Positions 58,910 to 64,000 of a stretch of 64,000 nt of DNA are shown here, piece by piece. The first letter of the stretch is position 1; the number at the start of each line of letters is the position of its first letter. Below the pieces are notes generated by a model, which searched no databases, was not told the DNA's origin, and worked only from the letters and a program-made list of their open reading frames with translations. The stretch is from Streptomyces morookaense. GTDB lineage: Bacteria; Actinomycetota; Actinomycetes; Streptomycetales; Streptomycetaceae. The position numbers and the translations under genes are program-made. The stretch lies in NCBI RefSeq assembly GCF_013030945.1, contig NZ_JABBXF010000047.1, positions 1 to 64,000 of the forward strand. The letters run 5' to 3'.

Positions 58910-60643
58910 GAACCCCCGCGTCCGCTTGGCGGCACGCCGACCCGCTCCGGCCCCCGGGATGCGGATGAAGAGGCGGGCCATCTCCGAGCCCAGGTTCACC
59001 CCGATCGCGATGGCCAGCGCCAGCGCCGCCGCCTTGGTGAGGCCCGCGATGCCCGTGTTCAGGTCGTTCTTGGCGAAGTTGAGCAGTGCGAAGTACACCG
59101 CGCTGCCCGGCAGCAGCGGTCCGATCGCCGCCGTGATGTACGGCAGCGCGGACGCGTACCGGTACCGGGCCATCAGCTGGCCGAAGAGGCCGACCAGTCC
59201 GGCCGCCACGGCCGTGGCCGGCACCGTGTCGAGCCGTACGGTGTCCGCCAGCGCCCCGTAGACGACCCATGCGACCCCGCCGTTGAGGGTCGCGTACAGC
59301 ACGGTGGAACGTTCCTGCTGGAGCAGCAGCGCGAAGGCGAAGCACAGCAGCATGGCCGCGATCGTCTGGACGACCGGCCGTACCTGGCGCTCCAGCGCCG
59401 CCTCCGGGTTGAGCGTGGCGCCGCCGATGTGCACGCCCCCGTAGAGCACCATCAGCACGCCGCAGACGATGCCCGCGATGAGGTAGCCGACCTCCAGCAG
59501 CCGGGCGGCGGCGGTGATGTAGAAGCCCGTCAGGCCGTCCTGTACGCCCGCCACCAGGGCCCGCCCGGGGATCAGGGCGAAGAGTCCGCCGGTGATCACG
59601 GCGGAGGCCTGGACGTGGACGTACGCGTGCGCGGCGCTGAGCGCGACGCCCATCGCGGCGGGCGCCATCGCCGCGGCGACGAACTGGTAGAACTCCGGCA
59701 GCCCGCGCCCCGCCGCCAGCCAGGCGAGCCGGTCGCCGAGCATGGCCCCGGCCATCGCCGCGAGGAAGACGACCACACCCCCGCCCACGAGCATGCTCGC
59801 CGCCCCGGCGAGCAGCCCCGCGGCGGCGGTCAGCGCCCAGGACGGGTACGGGTGGCGGTTGCGGCGTATCTCGGCGAGGCGCCCGTACGCCTCCTCCAGG
59901 GTCAGGCCCGGGCCCGCCGAGGTGATGTCGTGGACGAGCCGGTAGACGGCGGACAGCCGGGTGTAGTCGGTGCCGCGGCGGCGCACGGTGCGGCCGGCGG
60001 TCACCGGGTCGTCGACGAGGGACGGCTGGTAGCTGACGGACAGCTGGGTGAAGGTGACGGTCGGCTCGCAGCGGCCGAGCCCGTAGGCGTGCGCGACGCC
60101 GTACATCGCGGCCTCCACGTCCTCCGCGCCCTCGCCGCCCGCGAGCAGCAGCTCGCCGATGCGCAGCGTCAGGTCGAGGACGCGGGGGACCGCCGGCCCG
60201 GTCTCGTCCTCGGCCTTCTCGACGCGTTCCGGGACCGGCCGTTCCGCCAGCGGCATGCGCAGCATGGTGCGCATCCGGTCCTGCCAGGGCTCCTCCTTGG
60301 TGAGGCTGACCCTGGGTATGCCGTAGGGCGGCGTGAAGGCCGGGTACGGGGACGGGGACGTGGCGCCCGCGGGCAGGGTGAAGGCCGAGCCGCCCTCCGG
60401 GCGGCTCCCGGAGTCGGGGGCGACGCCCTGCGGGAGGGCGAACTCGGAGGTCGGGTGCTCGTCCTCCGGTGGCGTCGGCAGCGGCACGCCCAGGGGCGGT
60501 GTGAAGGCGCTGTGCGCCTCGTCGGATTGCGGTTTGCGGTCCTCTCCCGACGCTCCGTCCGGGTCGCCGCCCCGCTGCCGATCCACCACCGCGCGCTCCT
60601 CGTCGTGCCCCTCGGAGTCTCCTGCCCCAGTGCCACGATGCAC
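58907..60643 (-). CDS. ThrE-type threonine/serine exporter family membrane protein
   Basis: The 578-residue protein has a long disordered N-terminus (1-140) with four degenerate copies of an 'AFTPPxGxPxP' motif, then the soluble ThrE domain (LDLTLRIGELLLAGGEGAEDVEAAMYGVAHAYGLGRCEPTVTFTQLSVSY) and about ten membrane helices in two five-helix halves. ThrE in Corynebacterium exports threonine and serine; the soluble part is thought to be hydrolase-like. Substrate here is not certain. Only a weak start signal precedes the ATG at 60643. Confidence 0.9.
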   Translation of the reverse strand: MHRGTGAGDSEGHDEERAVVDRQRGGDPDGASGEDRKPQSDEAHSAFTPPLGVPLPTPPEDEHPTSEFALPQGVAPDSGSRPEGGSAFTLPAGATSPSPYPAFTPPYGIPRVSLTKEEPWQDRMRTMLRMPLAERPVPERVEKAEDETGPAVPRVLDLTLRIGELLLAGGEGAEDVEAAMYGVAHAYGLGRCEPTVTFTQLSVSYQPSLVDDPVTAGRTVRRRGTDYTRLSAVYRLVHDITSAGPGLTLEEAYGRLAEIRRNRHPYPSWALTAAAGLLAGAASMLVGGGVVVFLAAMAGAMLGDRLAWLAAGRGLPEFYQFVAAAMAPAAMGVALSAAHAYVHVQASAVITGGLFALIPGRALVAGVQDGLTGFYITAAARLLEVGYLIAGIVCGVLMVLYGGVHIGGATLNPEAALERQVRPVVQTIAAMLLCFAFALLLQQERSTVLYATLNGGVAWVVYGALADTVRLDTVPATAVAAGLVGLFGQLMARYRYASALPYITAAIGPLLPGSAVYFALLNFAKNDLNTGIAGLTKAAALALAIAIGVNLGSEMARLFIRIPGAGAGRRAAKRTRGF

Positions 60644-60694
60644 GATGGTCCGGACGGCCGCTCAACGGGGGGCCGTCTATCCGGAATACGGGGC

Positions 60695-61387
60695 TCAGCG
60701 GCGCGCGTGCCGCCCGCGCTGCACCGGCACCGGGCGCTCCACGCCCTCCCCCGCCTTCTTCGCCTTCGAACGGGCCCGCAGGAACTCGATCGCGATCGGC
60801 ACCACCGAGATCAGCACGATGGCGACCAGCATCATCTCGATGTTCTTGCGGACGAACTCGACCTGCCCGAGCACGGCGCCCAGCAGCGTCACACCGACGC
60901 CCCAGAGCGTGCCGCCGATGATGTTGAAGGTGATGAACGAGCGGTAGTTCATCCTGCTCACGCCGGCGATGATCGGCGTGAAGGTCCGGATGACGGGCAC
61001 GAAGCGGGCCAGTACGAGCGACTTCGGCCCGTACTTCTCGAAGAATTCGTGCGCCTTCTGGACGTTCTCCTGCTTGAAGATCTTCGAGTCGGGGCGCCGG
61101 AAGAGCGCCGGGCCGACCTTGCGGCCGAAGAGGTAGCCCGCCTGGTCGCCGAGGATCGCGGCGAGCGCGACGAGCAGGCAGACCACCCACAGCGGGTACT
61201 GGTTCAGCTTGCCCGTGGTGACCAGCAGGCCCGTGGTGAACAGGAGCGAGTCTCCCGGCAGGAAGAAGCCGATGAGCAGGCCCGACTCGGCGAAGACAAT
61301 GGCCAGGACTCCGAGCAGGCCGAACTGGCCGATCAGGTAGTCCGAGTCCAGCCACTGGGGGCCGAGCGCGAGGGTGGTCGGGGTCAC
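60695..61387 (-). CDS. DedA-family membrane protein
   Basis: The 230-residue protein has about five membrane helices and the DedA motifs FAESGLLIGFFLPGDSLLFTTGLL, ALAAILGDQAGYLFGRKVG, RPDSKIFKQENVQKAHEFFEKYG and RFVPVIRTFTPIIAG. DedA proteins are thought to move or flip lipids (undecaprenyl phosphate, phosphatidylethanolamine). I chose GTG at 61387, which has AGGAG ten bases upstream; sequence before it is not membrane-like. Confidence 0.93.
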   Translation of the reverse strand: MTPTTLALGPQWLDSDYLIGQFGLLGVLAIVFAESGLLIGFFLPGDSLLFTTGLLVTTGKLNQYPLWVVCLLVALAAILGDQAGYLFGRKVGPALFRRPDSKIFKQENVQKAHEFFEKYGPKSLVLARFVPVIRTFTPIIAGVSRMNYRSFITFNIIGGTLWGVGVTLLGAVLGQVEFVRKNIEMMLVAIVLISVVPIAIEFLRARSKAKKAGEGVERPVPVQRGRHARR

Positions 61388-61601
61388 GGGTGACAGGCTC
61401 CTGGGTCGAGGGCACAGGCTCGTGCGAGGCCCGGGCACAGGCGGGGGGAGGCGGTGCGGCCACCAAGTATGCAACGGCCCCGTGAACCGCCCGGTTCCGG
61501 AGGGCGACCGGGACCGCACCCCCCGTGCCCGGCAACCCTCCGACCTCGGGATGCGTCTCGGTGGTCGACCGGCAAAACTGCACAGACGGAGGTGGGATGC
61601 G

Positions 61602-61970
61602 ATGAGCATCAATGAGTTCGGCGGCGGTCAGCAGGAGCAGTCGGATGTGCTCGTGGTGACGACGAACGACGTGCCCGGCTACCGGGTGGAACGGGTCATC
61701 GGCGAGGTCTTCGGCCTCACCGTGCGCTCCCGGAACGTCGGCAGCCAGATCGGCGCGGGCCTGAAGTCCCTGATCGGCGGCGAGCTCAAGGGCCTGACCA
61801 AGACCCTGGTCGAGACCCGCAACCAGGCCATGGAGCGCCTCGTCGAGCAGGCCCGGGCGCGCGGCGCCAACGCCATCCTGGCGTTCCGCTTCGACGTGAC
61901 GGAGGCCGCGGACCTCGGCACGGAGGTCTGCGCGTACGGCACGGCCGTGGTGATCGCCCCGCAGCAGTGA
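61602..61970 (+). CDS. YbjQ/UPF0145 family protein
   Basis: The 122-residue protein matches the YbjQ family: VVTTNDVPGYRVERVIGEVFGLTVRSRNVGSQIGAGLKSLIGGELKGLTKTLVETRNQAMERL and ANAILAFRFDVTE. Such proteins form pentamers and were once called heavy-metal-binding, without good proof. ATG has GGAGGT seven bases upstream. It is divergent from dedA and followed by a strong terminator. Confidence 0.92.
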   Translation: MSINEFGGGQQEQSDVLVVTTNDVPGYRVERVIGEVFGLTVRSRNVGSQIGAGLKSLIGGELKGLTKTLVETRNQAMERLVEQARARGANAILAFRFDVTEAADLGTEVCAYGTAVVIAPQQ

Positions 61971-61981
61971 CCTGCCGGTGA

Positions 61982-62017
61982 GGGGGCGGTGCGGGGCCTG
62001 TCCCCCGCACCGCCCCC
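61982..62017. terminator. Strong bidirectional terminator after ybjQ
   Basis: GGGGGCGGTGCGGGG pairs perfectly (15 bp) with CCCCGCACCGCCCCC over a 6-base loop. It lies between two convergent genes. Confidence 0.85.
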
Positions 62018-62019
62018 TG

Positions 62020-62051
62020 CTGTGTCAGGAGAAGGCTGTGTCAGGAGAAGG
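62020..62051. repeat. Perfect 16-bp tandem duplication over the lipoprotein stop codon
   Basis: CTGTGTCAGGAGAAGG occurs twice in direct succession. The second copy contains the last codons and the stop of the lipoprotein gene (minus strand); the first repeats them just downstream. Confidence 0.9.
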
Positions 62052-62706
62052 GGACGGCGTCCTTCGCGTCGATGTGCCAGTCGGTCACGACCGGCCTGTC
62101 GACGAGGATCGTGCCGACCTTCAGGCTCACCGGGTCCGGGTCCTCGTTGCCCACGGCCACGATGATGCTGTCGAGCTCCTTGCCGTGCTTGGTGTTGGCG
62201 GTCTTCGGGTTCACACCCGCGTACACGGTGATGTCCCCCTTCAGCGTCACCGCATCGCCCGCGACCTGCTCTGCCGGGCCCGCCGTGGTCCCGTCCGAGC
62301 CGAAGGCGACCGTCGGGAGACCGGCGGGCAGCGTGCAGGTGATGCCCCGGTGGGCCTTGGCGCTGATGAGGATGTAGCCGCCGGCCTGGTCCTCCGAGCG
62401 GGTGCTCCAGGTGATGTCCTTCGCACGGCAGACCTTGCCGGGGTGGCCGCTCTTGTCACGATCACCAACCGGTGTGCCGGTGCGCACCTTGTCGTGCCCG
62501 GCCGAGGGCTGCGCGGTGCGCGTGCCGCCGCCGTGGGCCGAGGGAGCGGCGGGGGCGGCGGGAGAGGCCGAGGCGGACCCGACCGCGGACGGAGCCGGAG
62601 CCGCACCCCCCGCGGCGGAGGCGCCGCCGGCGCAAGCGGCCAGCGACAGCGCCCCGGCGAGCGTGGTGGCGGCGATGGCGGCGGTACGGATGCGGTGCTT
62701 GCGCAT
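62041..62706 (-). CDS. DUF4232-like secreted lipoprotein
   Basis: The 221-residue protein has a signal peptide and lipobox (TTLAGALSLAAC, Cys25), a long Ala/Pro/Ser/Gly linker to about residue 75, and a C-terminal beta-rich domain (CRAKDITWSTRSEDQAGGYILISAKAHRGITCTLPAGLPTVAFG) with two cysteines, as in DUF4232 proteins. Function unknown. Start at 62706 is required by the signal peptide. The stop codon region is duplicated (62020-62051). Confidence 0.85.
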   Translation of the reverse strand: MRKHRIRTAAIAATTLAGALSLAACAGGASAAGGAAPAPSAVGSASASPAAPAAPSAHGGGTRTAQPSAGHDKVRTGTPVGDRDKSGHPGKVCRAKDITWSTRSEDQAGGYILISAKAHRGITCTLPAGLPTVAFGSDGTTAGPAEQVAGDAVTLKGDITVYAGVNPKTANTKHGKELDSIIVAVGNEDPDPVSLKVGTILVDRPVVTDWHIDAKDAVPFS

Positions 62707-62878
62707 GGTGATTCGGTTCTCCCGGGAGACGGTACGAGCCGGCCGACCGGCCGGCTGCCCACCACCGTGCGAGCCACGGCCCCGGTCCGGCAACGCTCTG
62801 CCGGGAGCACGGGACGAAGGGACAAAAAAGCGCCTCTGACCTGCGGAAACACAACCCCCTGGAACGCTGCTCCGGGAC

Positions 62879-63436
62879 TCACTCCCCCGCCATCACGTAC
62901 TCCCCCGCCTCCAGCCGCGCGATCAGACCCCGTGTCCAGCGCTCGCCGCTCTCCGCCTGGTGCTCCCACATGCCGCCGATCTCGGCGATGTGGCCCCAGT
63001 CCGCGCCCTCGGGCGGGGTCCAGCGGGCGCGGATGTCGGCGCGCCAGGCCTCCAGGGCGGAGACGCGCTGCCGGAGCAGGGAGACGGCCTCGGCGCGCGG
63101 GAGGTCGGTGAGGAAGCCGATGCCTGCGGTGAGGACGTCCAGTTGGGGGGCCGCCGAGGTCAGTGCGGCGCGGAGGAGGGCGAGGAACTCCGTCTCGCCC
63201 GCCTGCGTCAGTTCGTACTCCGTGCGGGGCGGGCCGCCCGCCTCGCTGGGGGCGGTCTCGTGACCGACCATCAGGCCCTGGCGGGCCATGGACTTCAGGG
63301 CGTGGTAGATCGAGCCGGGCTTGGCGTTGGACCACTCGTGGGCGCCCCACGTCTCCAGGTCCGCGCGGACCTGGTAGCCGTGGGCGCGTCCGTGCCGGCG
63401 CACTGCGCCCAGGACCAGGAGGCGGATCGCCGACAT
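62879..63436 (-). CDS. PadR-family transcriptional regulator
   Basis: The 185-residue protein has the PadR winged helix (MSAIRLLVLGAVRRHGRAHGYQVRADLETWGAHEWSNAKPGSIYHALKSMARQGLM...RTEYELTQAGETEFL) and a C-terminal dimerisation helix region (VSLLRQRVSALEAWRADI). Start at 63436 begins the domain exactly. The DinB-type gene 64 bp upstream on the same strand may share its transcript and be its target. Confidence 0.92.
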   Translation of the reverse strand: MSAIRLLVLGAVRRHGRAHGYQVRADLETWGAHEWSNAKPGSIYHALKSMARQGLMVGHETAPSEAGGPPRTEYELTQAGETEFLALLRAALTSAAPQLDVLTAGIGFLTDLPRAEAVSLLRQRVSALEAWRADIRARWTPPEGADWGHIAEIGGMWEHQAESGERWTRGLIARLEAGEYVMAGE

Positions 63437-63500
63437 CGGGTGCGGTCTCCTTGCTGAGGGGAACGGGTGGGCCCGGCCCACCCTTTCACCTCGGGTCGCC

Positions 63501-64000
63501 TCAGGCCGTCGCGCGTTCCTGGTCCACCAGCTCGAACGCGGTCTTGCCGTCCAGCGATTCGCGGATGACGTCCGCGTGGCCCGCGTGCCGGGCCATCTCC
63601 TCGATCAGGTGCAGCAGCAGCCACCGCATCGACACCCGGGTCTGCGGCGGGAACCACGGCCGCTCCGGCAGCGGGAACGTCTGCTCCAGGCCGGGCAGCC
63701 CGCGGATGTACTCCTCCACCTCGGCCTGCACCTTCTCCCAGTGCGCGAGCCTTCCGGCCACCGTCTCGCCCTCCACCAGGCGGAAGCTGTCCGGCCAGCT
63801 GGACTCGTCGCGCTGGACCTCCGGCGGGAGTTGCTGGGCCAGGCGGAGCCAGTTGTGCTCGACCTCGACGACGTGCTTGAGCAGGCCGCCCAGCGACAGC
63901 TCGCTGGCGCTGGGCTTCTGCCGGGCCTGCTCCTCGGTCAGGCCGAGCAGGGCGCGGCGGATGCCGCCGCGCTGCGCCTCCAGGAAGGCGAGCAGGGTGC
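63501..64000 (-). CDS. DinB-like (DUF664) protein, 5' end beyond the window
   Basis: The frame is open from the window edge to the stop at 63501, giving 165 residues of the C-terminal part. It shows the DinB four-helix bundle pattern: LEAQRGGIRRALLGLTEEQARQKPSASELSLGGLLKHVVEVEHNWL near the front and VSMRWLLLHLIEEMARHAGHADVIRESLDGKTAFEL near the end, with the three metal-binding histidines (KHVVEVEH, HLIEEMARHAGH). Many actinobacterial members are mycothiol-dependent enzymes; this is possible but unproven. The start is not visible. Confidence 0.88.
   Translation of the reverse strand, partial: TLLAFLEAQRGGIRRALLGLTEEQARQKPSASELSLGGLLKHVVEVEHNWLRLAQQLPPEVQRDESSWPDSFRLVEGETVAGRLAHWEKVQAEVEEYIRGLPGLEQTFPLPERPWFPPQTRVSMRWLLLHLIEEMARHAGHADVIRESLDGKTAFELVDQERATA

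Overview
The window is a gene-dense, very GC-rich stretch of chromosome from a Streptomyces or very close relative. This rests on codon use with G or C in nearly every third position, many GTG starts, genes that appear to be transcribed without a leader, and marker genes of the genus: a sigE-cseA-cseB-cseC operon, radA-disA, lsr2, an SCO3374-family gene, cysteine-free ftsH next to folate genes, and a stand-alone nuoD. It looks like conserved core chromosome. I see no insertion sequence, prophage, CRISPR array, rRNA or tRNA gene, and no biosynthetic gene cluster.

Layout. 1-3.2 kb: small membrane and SH3-like proteins and a membrane Ser/Thr kinase with a beta-propeller sensor. 3.2-7.7 kb (minus strand): ppx/gppA-type phosphatase, sugar-phosphate isomerase-like protein, TetR regulator and ilvD. 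7.7-13 kb: a cysteine-rich protein, a sigma-like/zinc-finger/BACON membrane fusion protein, then radA and disA (DNA repair and c-di-AMP synthesis). 13-20 kb: small conserved genes, mutY, the sigE-cseABC cell-envelope stress operon and an M23 peptidase. 20-26.6 kb: clpC with a SigR-like promoter, an SCO3374-family gene, lsr2, an amino-acid N-acetyltransferase (arginine), a BlaI-type regulator and a 59-residue membrane protein.

26.8-32 kb is a tightly overlapping cofactor operon on the minus strand (DUF2520 protein, panC, nadB, nadC, coaX) feeding CoA and NAD; here nadB and nadC are one uninterrupted reading frame. 32-36.8 kb holds a threonine-aldolase-like enzyme, an ArsR-type regulator with a clear operator dyad, and a NarL-type two-component system. 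36.9-39.1 kb pairs a MidA-type methyltransferase with a nuoD paralogue. 40.3-44 kb is a divergent glycine-betaine-type ABC transporter with a dyad over the promoter. 44.1-53.3 kb carries folate genes (folK, folB, an NTF2-like gene, folP, folE) interleaved with an MprF-like aminoacyl-lipid synthase and a divergent membrane esterase, then ftsH. 53.5-58.6 kb: hpt, tilS, a DUF2342 metalloprotease, a DacB-type PBP and ppa. 58.9-64 kb: ThrE-type exporter, DedA, YbjQ, a lipoprotein, a PadR regulator and a truncated DinB-type gene.

The most notable observations are the fused nadB-nadC frame, the sigma/anti-sigma/BACON fusion, the methyltransferase-nuoD pair, the aminoacyl-lipid synthase/esterase pair, several perfect operator-like dyads, and a family of dispersed intergenic repeats, one copy of which is split by a second repeat.
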